Shown piece by piece: positions 1-13,989 of a stretch of DNA of 64,000 nucleotides. Where the stretch lies: positions 2,175,001 through 2,239,000 of the forward strand of contig JAGUCH010000008.1 in assembly GCA_019096065.1 (NCBI GenBank), read 5' to 3'. The translations under genes and the position numbers were made by a program. Numbering within the stretch: the first letter of the stretch is position 1; each line of letters begins with the position of its first letter. Origin of the DNA: Paracyclopina nana (taxonomy: Eukaryota > Arthropoda > Copepoda > Cyclopoida > Cyclopettidae). Under the pieces are notes generated by a model that saw only the letters and a program-made list of their open reading frames with translations, searched no databases and was not told the origin of the DNA.

Positions 1-1266
1 GTCATGAGGTCTTGATCCTCATTTTCGGGAAGTCGAGCTCAATTTTCGGTCGCTGACGAGCGACTGCGCAGCGACCAAGGCAAGAAATCGCGAGGCATTT
101 TCGGGGCGTGCCGTCCTTGGGCCCATATGCGCTACTTGAATGCCCTCGGGATCGAGAAACAGCTCGCGTCGACTGGGGTCGTTTCCTTTTGGGCAGCGTT
201 AATTGCATCTCATTTGCTCCTTTGCACGTTGTCGCCGAACCATTCGCATAACGGCTTTGCGCAATCTCCGCGACATTGACGAGCTCGCAATTTTTTGCGT
301 TACTTTTCGCCCGCTCCTTATGCCTTGCTTTGTTCTTGGGCGTTGAACGCGGGCAAAGGCCGCGACGCGACAATTTGCGGTTCAAGGCCCGAAATGCAGG
401 CCAGGTGACAAAAAGCGCAAAAAAGTTCGCTAGCTTGAGTTGGACGTGACGCAACGAAGGATGCCAAGGCTCAAAAAGACGTCCACCAGGCTCGTTGCAC
501 CACCCACTCGGCAACAACGCCCACGGGTCTACCCTTTTTTTTCATCGCTTGACCAAAACGTCTGCAGCTTGGGTTTGAAAGAGCGATTCTCGGCAGGCTT
601 TTGGCACGCGCGCCTCGCTAATGACTCATTAGCCCGAAGATAATCTCGGCATATAGCGCGCGGTGAAAAGAGCAATTCTTTTCACTCTCTCTTTTAGCGG
701 AAGCCGATCTTCCATCCACCGCACCCATCAAGGCGCGGAAAAAGTTGACATCGCGCGTTTCTCCGCGACAAAATGCGCGCTTTGACTTTTTTTTGCGTCA
801 AAGCTTTTGTTTGGGCGATAAAGTGCCCAAAGTGCTCATCGGAGCTCGGACAGCTCGGGCGGGGGTGCGATGAACCTTTTTTTTCGAAGTGAAACCGAGA
901 AAACTAATAGCGTTCGCGTTGGCCCGGCCCGCCCGCCTGATGCCCAGTGACTCAGCTCGGCGCGGACGCGCGAGCGCGCGCGCTTCTCAGCTCGTGCGCG
1001 GGGCTGCTGGAGCGGCGCTAGCGCTAGCCTACCTGATAATAACTCAGTAAAGCTCGGTGCTCGCCTTCGTGAGCACGGCGCGCGACTTCATTCAGTGCCT
1101 TCAAGTTCAAAATCGCCATTTTTAACGGCTTTTCCGAGTGCAAAGTGCTTAGAAGAAACCGAGAAGAAACGGCTGAGCCGTCTCAGCAGTCCATTTACAA
1201 AAGTGAGGACGTCGGCCTTTTTGCGGAAGCGCGACTCGATGCGCGCACTGGCGAGGCTGCCAAGGG
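1..1266. promoter_or_regulatory. Upstream/promoter region and probable 5' UTR of the RasGAP gene
   Basis: This stretch is GC- and CpG-richer than the AT-rich DNA that follows the gene. It has two exact AP-1-type TGACTCA motifs, at 622-628 and 948-954, a very CpG-rich block at about 940-1030, and then an in-frame TGA at 1204 that closes the reading frame upstream of the RasGAP start. I see no recognisable coding exon; a 171-codon open frame on the minus strand at the left edge has low-complexity, unrecognisable content. Promoter status is inferred from position and composition. Confidence 0.45.
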
Positions 1267-4200
1267 ATGAAGGAAAACAAGTGGAGATCACTTAGCATCA
1301 TGGACTTGGCGAAAAAAGGCTCGTTCTCCGGCAGCAGCGGCATGGCGGCGACCGGGGCCCCGAATCCCCACGCGGTCGGGGGCAAACCGGCCAACCCGCA
1401 GGACCAAACCTCGGCCAGCAACGGACAGTCCTACGAGCTCATCAAATCCACCCAGGTAGGGATATCCGCGCGCTACTGTCCTCCGTGATTAATGCTTTTG
1501 CTGGGAAAATCCGACGCACCTGCGTTGATGCGACTTTACCTGCATAATATAAAAAGCTTTTTCGTCGATTCACGTGGCATTTGTTTGACGTATCGATTGC
1601 ACTCGATTGTCAGTCGTTATGGCTGGCGTGTGACTCATTCGCTTCATGCCACCTTTTATCACGCGAGTGTCCCTTTAAACTCGCTCCTTCGCACTCATTT
1701 GACGGCCGGAGTTATTTTTTTTTATTCAAGGCTGCTCACCAGTCGGCCTTTTTTACTGCATAACATTAGCAAATGCGCGCGGCATCGCCAACTCGATCCG
1801 TCATGTTAAACGCGATCCCTTTTCAGAGCCTCGTGGACCGGCTGCAGCTGAACGCGGAGGACATCACCATCCACCCCGTGCACCCCTCCATCATCGGGCA
1901 GGACACGTGGTTCCAAATTACGTACACCAGTTCGGGCAGCGCGCGCTATTTCAGCTGTCAGTCGCCCAAGGAGCGCGACGAGTGGATCGCCAGCCTCAAA
2001 AAAGCCCTCATGACCTCCGACCGGCGCCGCACCGACAACAGCCTCAAGCTCGACATACTCGAGGCCAAGGGCTTGACGCTGAACAAGAAGTACTACGTGG
2101 AGATCTTGGTGGACGACAAGTTGTACGCGCGCACGAGCATCAAGAAGATCAACGCGGACTCCACGTGCATGTGGTGCGAGTCCTTCCACTTTTCGGACTT
2201 GGCAGCCAACACCTCCAGGCTCACCCTCGTCATCCTCAAGGACAAAAAGGCCAAGAAGCCCGTGGGCAGAGTCAAACTGAGCATGGCCTCGGTCACCTCG
2301 AGGTATGCATAAGCTCTTATACATACAGCGAGTCTTTTAATTAATCATGGATGATCCGTTGCATTAAAGGTACACGCAAGACCAATGGTATCCTCTGGAA
2401 AAGAAGGGCAAGGGGTCCACCCCGAGCATCAGGATGCGCGCCCAGTTCCAGTCCGTCGAGATTTTGCCCCTGAGAGAGTACGAGGAGTTCATGTACTTGC
2501 TCAAGGATGAGTACAAAGACCTGTGCAAGGCCCTCGAGCCTTGCATCTCGGTCAAGGTGAAGGAGGAGCTGGCCCACGGCCTCATGCACATTTTCCACGC
2601 CGAGGACATGGCCGAGGACGTCCTGGCCGACCTCGTCGTCGATGAGATCTCCCAGCTGGAAAACGAGCACCTCACCTTCAGGGGCAACAGCATCGCCACA
2701 AAGGCCATGGAGTGCTACATCAAGCTCGTCGGTGGAGGCTACCTCACCTCGACCTTGCAAACCGTCGTCAGTGACCTGATCACGAGCGACCTCGATCTCG
2801 AGGTTGACCCAGTGAAGGTCAGCTCGATCGAGCTGCTCGCCTGTCACAGGGCCAACCTGACCAGTGTGGTGAAGAGTGTGTGGGGGCGTGTGGTGAAAAG
2901 CCACGCCTACTTCCCCGCCCAGTTGCAGCGGTGCTTCTACAAAATTCGACAGTACCTGGCCCACGTGGGTAAACCTGACCTGGGCGATAACCTGATATCC
3001 TCCTGCATTTTCCTGAGGTACATTTGCCCTGCCATCCTCTCGCCGTCCCTGTTTGGCCTGGCGGACCAGTATCCCGGTGAAAGGGCCAACCGGAACCTCA
3101 CCCTGGTGGCCAAAACCCTGCAAACCTTGGCCAACTTCACGAGGTACGAGTCCAAGGAGAACTCCATGGAGTTCCTCAACCCTTTCCTCGCGGAAGAGAC
3201 CGGGCCCATGAAGGCCTTTCTCAGGCAAATCTCGAGCCCTGTCGAAGACGCCTGGATCCCTGATCTGCTGGCCTTGAACCCCGAAAAGGCCGACCTAGGC
3301 AGGCACTTGAGTACCTTGCATACAATCCTGCTGGAGCATGTCTCGAAACTGGGGCCCAATGCCAGGCCCAACAGGCTTAGGCACATCCTGGACGAGATCA
3401 ACCAAATCCTCGACAGGCCCACAATCCCCCAGTTGGAGCAAATTAGTCAGCCCACCATGGACACTTTGAAGATGAAGCAGCCGAAGGCGAACACCTTCTT
3501 TGCCATTCCCTGGCTGGGCACCCTGCCCAAGAGGAAGCAAAGCCACCCTGCTCCACACCATGAGGCCCAGAGGAAGGCCTCCACCACAAATCTGGGCCCG
3601 CCAATAGAAGACAGTGCATCTTCAGCCAGTCCTGGCGGCTTCAGCTCCACAGACTCCAGTTCTGGCTCCTCAGTCATCCTGGGAGCCGTGGGAGGCCCCA
3701 GGCCCGATTCCAAGGTGGGCCTGACGAGGTTGCACATGTTCACCCATTCCAACATGTCTCTGAGCGACTCCAGTGATGATTCCACCTACTCTAGTCAGTA
3801 CCAAAGTGATTCCACGACGCCCAGACAATGTGGCGCCAGTAACACTCTCCCCCGTCTGCATCACAACATTTCCCCCCCTCGGAAGACTTCATCGTCTTCT
3901 TCGACTGTTGTCAAAGTCAAGTCTTTGTCTGATTACGAGTCTGAGATCCTCCAGATGCGAGCTGAGATGGAGCAGTTGCAGGCCAAGCTGAGCGAGGCTG
4001 AGAGGCAGCTGCAGTTCCCTGCCTCAAATAGTAGCAGTAGTTGTAACGGCGATCCTCCCTCGAGTAGCTCCGAAACTAGTCTGGATCCTGACAAGATGAT
4101 TGTGATGCAGCAGAAGAAGATAGCTGCTCTGGATGCTGCCAACAAAAGACTGCTTGAAGAGCTCAACAGGATGACTGCAAAGGTCAGCGTGACTACCAAC

Positions 4201-4437
4201 GGGGTCACCTGCCTGGCCACGCCCTCTGGCGCCGGCAATGAAGTGATCACCACCACTAATACCACCACGTCCCCGAGGAGGGTGAGTTCCAGCTCGTCCA
4301 GTTCCAACAAGAGCATCACTGTCATCACAGCTGATGGTGAAGCAGTGACCAAATTGACCAATCAAGCCAGTAGTAGTAATAATGAGCCAAAAACTGTGGA
4401 CGAGCTGTTGGACTCTCTGCATTCCACTTCCATTTAG
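1267..4437 (+). CDS. raskol: Synaptic-type Ras GTPase-activating protein (Raskol/DAB2IP/SynGAP family)
   Basis: Three coding exons: 1267-1455, 1827-2302 and 2370-4437. All borders are GT-AG and phases join into 910 codons. The family accelerates GTP hydrolysis by Ras/Rap at the membrane or synapse. Residues about 64-120 are the end of a split PH domain (YFSCQSPKERDEWIASLKK), followed by a C2 domain ending in QDQWYPLEKK. The RasGAP domain covers roughly 285-500, with the arginine finger R326 in TFRGNSIATK and the signature FLRYICPAILSP at 436-447. The tail is Ser/Thr-rich, with coiled coils near 742-775 and 795-823 and the terminal motif DELLDSL. The frame opens after a TGA at 1204; ATG 1267 is the first start, but ATG 1300 (ATCATGG) has the better context. 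Upstream alternative first exons are possible because the PH domain looks N-terminally short. The symbol follows the Drosophila orthologue by family resemblance. Confidence 0.92.
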
Positions 4438-4493
4438 TGATGATCTTAAGTTTTTTTGTACATGATATCTCTATGTTTTCTCGTGTGTTGAAT

Positions 4494-4499
4494 AATAAA
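4494..4499 (+). terminator. Polyadenylation signal of the RasGAP gene
   Basis: A canonical AATAAA lies 57 bases after the TAG stop, so the 3' UTR is probably under 100 bases. Confidence 0.7.
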
Positions 4500-7400
4500 A
4501 TGCATTTTATGGATGACAACAATTGCTTAGCACGCTGACATGGGCGCGGCACGCTAAACGACAGCTGACGCTACACAATGTTGAAATGTGGGTCTTTGAA
4601 TGGCCTTAAAAGTGTAGTAATAATGATTGCAGCTAATGAATAGAATGGGTGCAACATGACTTGTTTTCATGTTTAAGGACTCGTAATAGTTGACAGGATT
4701 CTGACACAAAGAGGGAAGTTAAAGCCAGTTAATCAGCCCTCGCTACTGATTCTTGAGCATGCAGGTTTAGAGCTCTTTTAAAGCCTCTTAACATGCAGCA
4801 GTAACCCTAGATCATGGCGAAATAAATCTCGGGCCATTTATGTTGCGCTCAACTTTTATGAAGTAGCTATGGCTGACATGTCTGGAGCAATTTTCACATC
4901 AAATTATTATACCCTAGGAGAAGTTTCACTTCTACTGCTATTAAATAACACGCAGGTCAAGACCTCACCAAAAAAAGCTGCAACATGACACCCTTAACGC
5001 ACACTGTGATCAACAATTACAGATTTGTTATAGATTTTCTGTGGTGGCCTTGGATGCTAAATTGCTATCTTTTAGTACAGCTGCTGAGTCATATTGCTGT
5101 TATACTAGATGCATCTCAAATTTAGCAGAATCCTTCAAACCTCTGCTCTTATGGAGAAACTCCCTATTTTTAAGCACTAAAATGGCACTTGGGCCAAAAT
5201 TGATGCCTTAATGGCTGTTTTGTTGTTGTGGTAACCTCTTAATTGAGTTTCAAGGTTTTCACTTGAGTCACACTGCTGCTTCAAAACTTCTTCAAGCCCT
5301 CGAAATCATGATTAACTTCAAGGCGTTTTTGGACATGATTTCTTGTCAAAATCAGGGTGGAGGAGCAGCAGTGGGGAAAAATCGTCGTCATATCTTTTTT
5401 TTTGGTACAGTGCTGAGTCAAGGTAAATTGCTGCTGATTTGCTGAGCAGCGTTCGTGTTTGTGTAAAGCTATTTTTTGCTGCAACAAAAGTGAATCGTTT
5501 GACATGCCATCGTACCACCTTGGGCAATTTTTGGGCAAAAAACCAGGTCAGAAGAATTTTAATTCTAAAAGGGTTTTGGCAGCAAAAAAGCTTTCTTTGG
5601 AGTTTGGAGCGTAATGCGCGCCCCCCACACTTAACATCACATTGGAACTAGCAACGAGGAAACCTTTTGTTTCTTCTTCCCAATTCTGGCAACATTAAGC
5701 GTGTGACCCCCAAAAATGATGCAGTTATGATCATTAAAGCATGTATAGATGTTTGGCGGAACCAAAAATGGTCTATAATGGAACATCCGAAAACCATTAA
5801 AATCTCCAGCAGAAAAGACATAAATTAACGGGCCAATGAGCCCCGAAGCAGGCGTGAAATTACAAGATGTAAACAATTGGCAAAAACATTTCTCAGCGAA
5901 AAAACAGATCATCTTGGAATGCGTAAACAAGCCTTGAGAGAGAAACTTGAGGAAAATTGGCATTGTGCAATTTGTACGACGGAATATTTTATATGACTTT
6001 TTCACAATTCTGTCAGCATGTCAGGATGTTTTAACTCTCACTTTTCTTCTTCCTTTAAATCGACTTATTATGCATAAAGTCCTCTTTGTTTGCCAACTAG
6101 TAATTTTACACCCTTAAAATCGGCTGCAAAATAAGAGAATTTTGGCGCGGCGGCGGCGGATTTTGTGCCATCATCTCGCCTAATGTAAACTACTCGTGAA
6201 AGTTGAGCTCCGAGAATTATCGTTAAAAGATAATTTACTTTGGCCCAAGGGACGAATAAACGCTGAATCATGTCAATAATTAGCATAAAATAAGATTTCA
6301 CTTTCTCTGCGTCAAGCGTGAAAATTAGTCTAATGAAGATTCCACTCATCCTACTGCTATCAGCCTCCTTGAGAGGAAACCTATAAAAATAGATATTCCA
6401 AGAAGAGAAATCTTTTCGTAGTCATTTTTAAAGCAACGAAGCCGTACAATGAATGCTCCACCTTCCATTGAGGAAATGAGTTTCTCTCCTTCTTTCATCG
6501 TTCTCAGCAAAGATTCCTCTATATGCGATGTTCATCTACTGCTGACTGGAATGCAAGTTACATAATTCGATCATTGTGAATAAATGCTACGTGCAAGGTC
6601 ATGATGTTTTGGGCCCATTTAAAGCCCTATTTATTAGCTGTTTTATCCTGATCTTGAATTGCTGCATTCACACAAAGGCTTTGCCTTCCATGCCTTAATC
6701 CCAGCAGCCCAATCTTGCCTTTTTTGGGCCACTACCAATCTATTTATTGTTGTGGCTCACTTTTTTCAAAGTCTTCGCCGTTGGACACCTATTTTGGGTG
6801 TAGTGCATCAACTTTTAGCACGATTTTGGGTGGAGTCGAGCTTGCCACGATTCCCTGTTTCAATGGTTTTTCAAGCAATGAAGATCACTACATCGATCGC
6901 ATTAAGCGAGGTCGGTCTCCTCATTATTCCTTCAAGTCAAGCTAATTAGGCCTGAGCCAAGTGCATATGTTTATTGCACAATGGCTCGTGGTGACAGATC
7001 GGGAAAAGGCACAACTCTGATGAAACCCATCTGCTGGCTGGTATTTCACATATTTATGTATACGTATGAGAATGTAATCGGATTATGCTCGGTCACTGAC
7101 GCCAAAGCACGTTATTCCGTTTTGTCAAAGTATTTTGTAATTCTCCACTTGATCCTCGACTTATTCGACATGAACTTCATGTAAGTTCAACATTTGGGCA
7201 GATCCCCACAGGTTTCTGCCTAAAACATCCATATTTTTAAGGACTCATAAAAGTTTTGGGTGCTTTTTACGTGATAGTATTATCTCCCCAAGGTTCTTTT
7301 TGTCATCGTCCTCCTCAGCTTTTTTTGGGCAGTTTATGGGCAATGTTAGCGGTCAAAGCTGGGTAGGAAAAAAATCCATTAGTTTTTGCTCATGAGCTTG

Positions 7401-9980
7401 CCCAGCAAGTGATTTTTGAAAGTGAAATTGGCAATTTTAGTCTTGTAGGCCCAAATGATGTGTGTGAGGCACGTTTGTGTACGTGGCTCGACTCCAACAG
7501 GTGCCTAATCCAAAATGGAGTTATTCATCCTCCATTAATTCAACGTGTATGGTGATGACACCGAGTAGCTGCAAAATATCTAGGAAACAAACGAAAAGAT
7601 GATTTTTCGACGCCACGCTGGAATCAGCTCAGACTTTCTCAGTCGTGACGCTGCTGAGAGTTTTTGCGAAAGTTGCGGAAGTACAACCAAATACGCTCAA
7701 TCATCATTTTTGTGAAAATGCGCACTTTTATTTCACCATATAACACAAAAGATGACTTCTTCTGCTCATTTTCGGAAGTGTGCTTGTCTTTATTGCAATA
7801 ATACCAAATTAGCCACTTTTTGGAGGGAAAAGGATGAAAATCCCGCCTGAAATCGAATCAACTATGTAATTTTAGCGTACGCGTACAAAAGTGATTTGAA
7901 CGAAGTTTATGGCACCATATTGCATTTCCTGGCAGGGCAGGCAAGATATGCAGGATTTCTACTAAATGATATTGTCGATTAGTTTCCTAGAAGGAATGAA
8001 ATCCATGTCTTTGAAGTCATCTTGGCCATCACATAGTGGGCGACTCCAGCAGATGTTCCGAAGGCTGCAGTGCCATAAAAGTGTAGCAGAAGAAAATGCC
8101 TCACCCTTCTTCTTCTTCACGCAAAATACCAAGTAGAGCTTTTTCCCTCCTCCAAAATGTGTCAATATTGATATTCACGATTTTTTCCACTGTTAATCTC
8201 ACGCCTGATTTCCTGTCACAAAAACTTTCTTTTCAATTTCATGATTGAGTTCAGGAAAGGGCCATAATTATTAGCAGCTCAGGGTTACCAGATGACTTGC
8301 TCTCACGAATTGCCATCTGATGTTGAACATATGCCAATCTTAAAAAATGGAGCTCACAAAAATTGGGCGATCGGATTTGCGTACACTTGTAAACAAGCCT
8401 CCAAATGATGTCATGATATCCATCAATGAGAAATTGACAATTGATCATCATCCTACTTCCTGTTTTGTTGATCTGGGCACAAGCTGGGCTATTATTAAAA
8501 TGCGCCCATTTCTGATGCCAAAAGTTCACTACTAATCATACTCTGAGAAGGAAGATTGCATCCAAGGACAGCACCATCTTCCTCCTCCTTCTTTAGTTTG
8601 AATTTTGCCGCTCAAACACCAAGAATCGTCTCAAAAATTAGGCAGAAAGTGAAAGTGCAGAGTGATCTAGTTAATGAAGCAACCGGTAAATGCGATCAAT
8701 CAACTTTCTCAGATATCATCACGACATCCGGCCATTATTGTTATTACTCACAGGATGTTTGAGCTTAACTCTCGTTTTCTTCCAGAAGGGATGTATAATG
8801 GTCTATCCTCTCTGCAAGAAAACATCGTTCCTGCTCATGACTCAATGTGCGGTTCATCTAAAGCTTTATAAATAATCTGAATCTCGCTTTCTGGCAAATC
8901 AAGAGCAATGTCATTCCATTCTTACTTCTTCATCTTTAACCCCAAACCATGCCATTTTCTGAAATAAGAATTTGTAAAAATCAAAAAAATATCCTTGCGT
9001 CAGATGAACACTGCCTTATAGGTAGTAGTATTTTGATGGTAGGAAAACCACAATCAATGTTCATCTTTATAGATCTGGCACAGTGTGGGAAATTCTTGGT
9101 AGTGGTTTATAGTCCCTCACAAGTGATCTAACTGTGCGTTGGGAAATGCTTTTTTGGCAAAACTGCCATGTGAAATTCCCTTCTTTTTTCATGGCCTAGT
9201 TGTGACAAAAACAGTTGCTGTTGCCTTGTTCCAATAAAAAAGTCGACTAGAAAAGTCCTTCAAAACAAAAAGCTAATTTGTGGGAGACATCAACTATTTT
9301 GTAATTGAGTTCTTGAATCTCATCCTGCCGTTTTCAAATTATGCAAAAAAATCGCACATTTCCCACGTTTTAGCATATGTGCTGCTGAAGTTCTATGAAA
9401 AAAAATCATGTCATTGTCTGCTTTGATTCCTTCCTGGAACGGACCTCTGTGTTAATATGCAAGATGCAGGAAATTAAAGATGAGACCCAAATAGTCGAGC
9501 GTTTTTTTACTGCGCACATCTACTCAATTAAAAAAGGAAGAAAATGAAATCAAAAAGCATTGTCAGCTAGTTTTGATGTAGATGAACGCCACTTGAATGT
9601 GATGGGCTGAATTTCTTGACCGATGATGATGATGAAGCTGATGATGGCTCTTCCTCAATTATTGGCAGGGCACGCGAAACTCGTGTACCGAATTATCTTC
9701 CATTAGATCACCAAACATGAGGAAGTTGCTGGCAGACTCAGCCAATCAAAATTAATTACAACATAAGTTGCCCCAGCCCATTTTGCAGATAAACACAAAA
9801 AGTTTGCTTTTTCTTTGCATTGCCAAAGAATTTTGCTCAATTATCCGCGCATTGTTTAAACTGTTTAAAAATTCAACAATTACTGCTCACTCTCAGGCTT
9901 TTAGGCTCCACCACTTGTGGCAGCTGACCTTGCTTAGCTTGAGCAAGGGACACGTTTTGAAATCGAGCTGGCAAGAGCAT
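4500..9980. other. AT-rich non-coding stretch
   Basis: No exon could be supported on either strand. Open frames are short (up to about 122 codons at 5637-6005, minus), lack splice-compatible continuations and resemble no family. A short GAT microsatellite lies near 9623-9640. It may hold introns or control regions of the Beat-like gene at 19.4 kb, whose 5' exons were not found. Confidence 0.5.
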
Positions 9981-9983
9981 TAA

Positions 9984-10128
9984 GGCTTAGTCTCTTCTGG
10001 AGATTTCATAGTGACCAAGCCACGGTCATTATCGTTTCTTATGTACTGAGTAGGTTGCGATGGAACTACATAAGAATCGATAATGACCGTGGCTTGGTCA
10101 CTATGAAATCTCCAGAAGAGACTAAGCC
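9984..10128. mobile_element. MITE family A, long variant (145 bp, TSD TAA)
   Basis: A near-perfect inverted repeat of about 60 bp per arm begins GGCTTAGTCTCTTCTGGAG and ends with its reverse complement. It is flanked by an exact 3-bp duplication TAA (9981-9983 and 10129-10131). The GGCTTAGTC tip is shared with the elements at 36442 and 39622, though the internal sequence differs. A 3-bp target duplication fits the PIF/Harbinger superfamily. There is no coding capacity. Confidence 0.85.
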
Positions 10129-10131
10129 TAA

Positions 10132-13100
10132 TTATCCTGCTTGTCTCAAATTTCCTAAAGGAAGTGTGAAGAATACAAAGCAGCAATTTTGCATACTTAA
10201 TATTTGCAACAACAGCACTTTTTCCCATTGTTTTGGATCAAGGCCTTCTATACGCAAAGTATTTGGTACTACCGAAAAACGTTGGTAATCGCAGAGGCTC
10301 ATCTGGTTGCTGCAGAAGTGGCCGGAAAATCCGGTAATCATGATGAGCTTTTGGCAAAGATCTCCATGTTTGGCCGATGCGTCGTGACCAGACGCGGACA
10401 ATCATTCAATTTTGATCATGAAATGCCCACAGGTCTCGAACTTGGTCCCTTCTTCAACTGCATTTTTGCTACTATAATTTATAAAGGCTTTTTGATGTGC
10501 TCTTCATCCCACATTTTTAAAGCACCAATTTCAATTTGTAGTGATTGAAAATTGAAAGAATTGCGGAAAGTACCTTTAGTAATTTCAGTACAAAGACACC
10601 CATTTTGTACCAATTGGTAGCACCCAAGGTCATGAATCCAAAAAATGTGATCAGGACATGATATGTTGAAGAAGCTAGCCAGCCATATTTTGAATTTTCG
10701 CGGCTATATATTGCTTACGAGATAAGAACAGCAAAAATCCATCCAGTCATCCAAAATCAATTTTGGGAAATTGGAGCAATTTTTTTCCCTTTTGATCAGC
10801 ATAATCTGAGATTTCACAATTTCCTCGCCTGGATTTGATTTATTGAGCAAGGCCCCCACATTTATGGGGGGAAATCTTCCATTAGTATTGAAATTGATAA
10901 ACTGACCTTTTCAATTCTCAATAATAGCTTTACAGAGTTGAGAGGGAGGAAAATACTCACTCAAGGCCCACAAAAGGAAAAACTGAGTCAAATATTTACT
11001 GTCAACAACAGCAGCATACTTGCTGACAACAAGGTCGAAAAATATCAGTGAGGAATGATCCAAAAGAATTTAAAAACTCATTTGCATGATCTCTGGGGAG
11101 TATCTAATCTTGAAATGAGATTAAAGGCCAAGTTCATGCTTCAAGCAATTAATAATTTTGCCAAATGAACTTAACTTTGACAGCAGGTCTAGAGTTAATT
11201 ATTTTGGAAGTTGCCAGCTTCATCAGCTGCAAAAGGTGCTATAAATACGTTTTTCCTGACATCGGATCAAGCATCATGGTGCCCTCACAAAAATAGATTC
11301 TTGGTGATTCTTATTTTTCAGAATTGCCTGTCCTATGTTTGTTACCCAAATCAGGACATGCAATTTCAAGTTGGTAGCAGCAGGCAGCCCTTTTAAGGCA
11401 TGATCAGCAGTAGCTGAGATAAGTGTTGGTTTTATTCCAAATCTGTCATGGCCCAATAAGGACACACAGGATGTAAAGCAATGTAGTGACAAAGTGGCTC
11501 CGTCACTGAAGCTGGCCAATTTCATTTTCATCCTTTAAAACGCCTTTGTAAAAGCTTCCTGAAAAAAAGTGAGAAGCAACCGATTAAAAAAAACTAGGTA
11601 GAGTTTCTCAGTGTCTGTCATACTCATACTGAATTGCTTGCACAGATGGTAACATGATGTCGTGGTTATCGGGTTAGTTTATTCAGGTGAAGCCTGATAG
11701 ATCCTTGAGATGGCAAATTTGACATGATCCACGTGGTTGCTATATAGCAAGTGTGATTGTTGTTGGCAAAAGGCCATGGCCTCTTCTCAGGAGAAATGCT
11801 AACAAATCAATTTTGGCAACCCCTTCTGAATGCATTTAAAACCCAAAGCAAAAAATGGCTGATGATCTCCATGCAAGCCCAAGCTTAATTTTCTCAACAA
11901 GCTTCTGTCCAGAATTGAATTCAATTTGGTGGGGGAAAACAATGCCCACCTCACTAGTTTTTCATTAGGAGCTTTTCAGCTGATGATTGAGGAGGCGTCT
12001 AAAGAGTGGTGACCCCCAGAAAATGGCAATCATTAGTGCTTCTGGTAAAATCCAGATGGCCTTGGATCAATTTTCCCAAAAGCAAGATGAACCATTAGAT
12101 TTTTAATGCAGTAATTAGTATACCTCTTGGATTAGTAGCCTTGGCCAAAAAATTAAAACAAGCGCGTCGCTGAAAAAATAAGTAGCTCAGCTATCTTAAC
12201 AAGCCTCATGTGGAGAAGTGAACTTTGGTTGTAATTTGCCAAGTATGATTGCTGTCCAAGGTGAAGAAAATAAAAAGGACTGCACATACGATGAACATCA
12301 GATTAGGCTCCATCCTTTTGATGACTTGATTCAAAAGGAATCTAAGGTCACATCTCTTAACAAAGACCTAGAGAAAAACATCGTAATAATAAAAGCTGCC
12401 GTCAGCAAAAAAGGACAATCATCATTATAACTCCATTGGGTAATGTGAAATCCCAGAGCTAGAGAGCAGAGCTAAATTATCGACAAATCACCCATTTTGC
12501 TTTATGACCTTTTCTTACCAGTAATGTTTTCAAAGGTGACTTTGCAACAGTTATTTTCATTTTTAGTCTTTTAAACGTTTTTAAACGTTTCTCCCCCAGT
12601 GTGATTTTATAATTCCGAGAAGATGCTTCAGGATATGAGAAACTCATCAGCATGGTTTGAATATGCCTTTGATGTTGAAGTTGTAAATGCTGAGCAACTT
12701 TGCAACTGATAAACTGAGTTACTGAGTAAGTGAATTATTAAAAGCTAAAGAGAACTGAGCCTTAGAACTTAAACTTTGCCACAGTTTCAATGGAATCTCA
12801 AATGCTATGACGTACAGTTATGCCCAGAGACTTTGGTTTGCAAGTCTCTTGGTTACACCAACACAAGAATTGTGTGTTCAATTGCAGCTCATTGTTCACG
12901 AATGAAATGCATTGTCAATCCCCCAGGAAGATGTGTGGGAGGGAGGGGCTTAATAACGGTCATTTTTCAAGATTAGGGGCAGGTTTCGATCCATCACAAA
13001 GTGTCACTTCCTGGCGCTGTCAAGACCTTTTAAAAAAATAACAAATCATCTCCATTTCAAAGTAGCCTTTCAGCTTCTTTTCATCGCTGTATTCAGCTGC

Positions 13101-13985
13101 AATGTCAAGGAAACTCCTCAAGGAATTTTCTGCCATGAATGTTCCTAGCTTTAAATTAGGTCTGGCCGTGACACCAATAATGAGATTATCTCACTAGTAC
13201 ATTTATGGGCTCAGCCCAATGCAAAACGCGTAGTAAAGGTCAAATATTGACAAAGTCGAGTGCAGTAGGCGGAGCCTAATAAGCACAGTTTAGATTTTAT
13301 TCTATTGCTAGTCACGATTCGATCCAATTCGAAGTAATTCTCAATTGAGCTGTTGTAGCCGTGATGATGGTGCTTCCTCTATGATCTTGAAGGTCGCCAA
13401 ATTGAAAAAAGGGAAGACCATAATCAACCTAGATATTCCAGAGCTCAACTTGGCATAAATAAGTTTTAGTGGGTCATTACATTAGTTGGGTGACCTCTTT
13501 TTTAACTGCAAGCCCCCCTGCCTTTCTGCCATAGTAAAAAGTGTAATGGTAATCATAATTTTGGCGGAAGTTGGCAGAAGGCCATAAATTGGCACTTTTT
13601 GACCCCAGAAGAGACTGACAAGTTCATTAACTATTTGATATGCAAGTCTCGTGTGCGAGACATGATGCTCTTGAAACTGTAGCAAGAAGTGTGCGATAAA
13701 AAAAATTATTTCCTGGAGCTTGCAACGCCCATTTTTTGCACCTCAACGCTGAACCATCATGTACGTTCCACCATTTGCAAACTAAAAGTTATTTTTGAAC
13801 GAGCATTGTTTTTCTCCTCTATCTGTGCTGCTTTTGATCCGCATTTATTTTGGATGCAAAAAACCTGCAGCTGTCTTACTTATGCGTAGTACATTAAAAG
13901 TTTAATTTACTTTTGATGTCAAAATAGTATTTCATTGGCCAGATGAATTATTTCAATTTTTACGTCATGAGGGGCGGAGTCAGCA
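10132..13985. other. AT-rich non-coding stretch
   Basis: Nothing convincing is visible. A 70-codon open frame at 12218-12430 has charged, protein-like composition, but no recognisable family and no supported splice links. Confidence 0.45.
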
Positions 13986-13989
13986 ACTT

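Noticed and set aside
2..517. 171-codon minus-strand open frame at the left edge
   Set aside because: GC-rich sequence opposite the presumed promoter, low-complexity basic content, no family resemblance, no splice support.
1806..3228. Long minus-strand open frames opposite the RasGAP gene (172 and 295 codons)
   Set aside because: Mirror frames of highly GC-biased coding exons; the plus-strand frame carries all the domain motifs.
12218..12430. 70-codon charged open frame as a small gene
   Set aside because: No start context, family or splice support; frames of this length are expected by chance over 15 kb.
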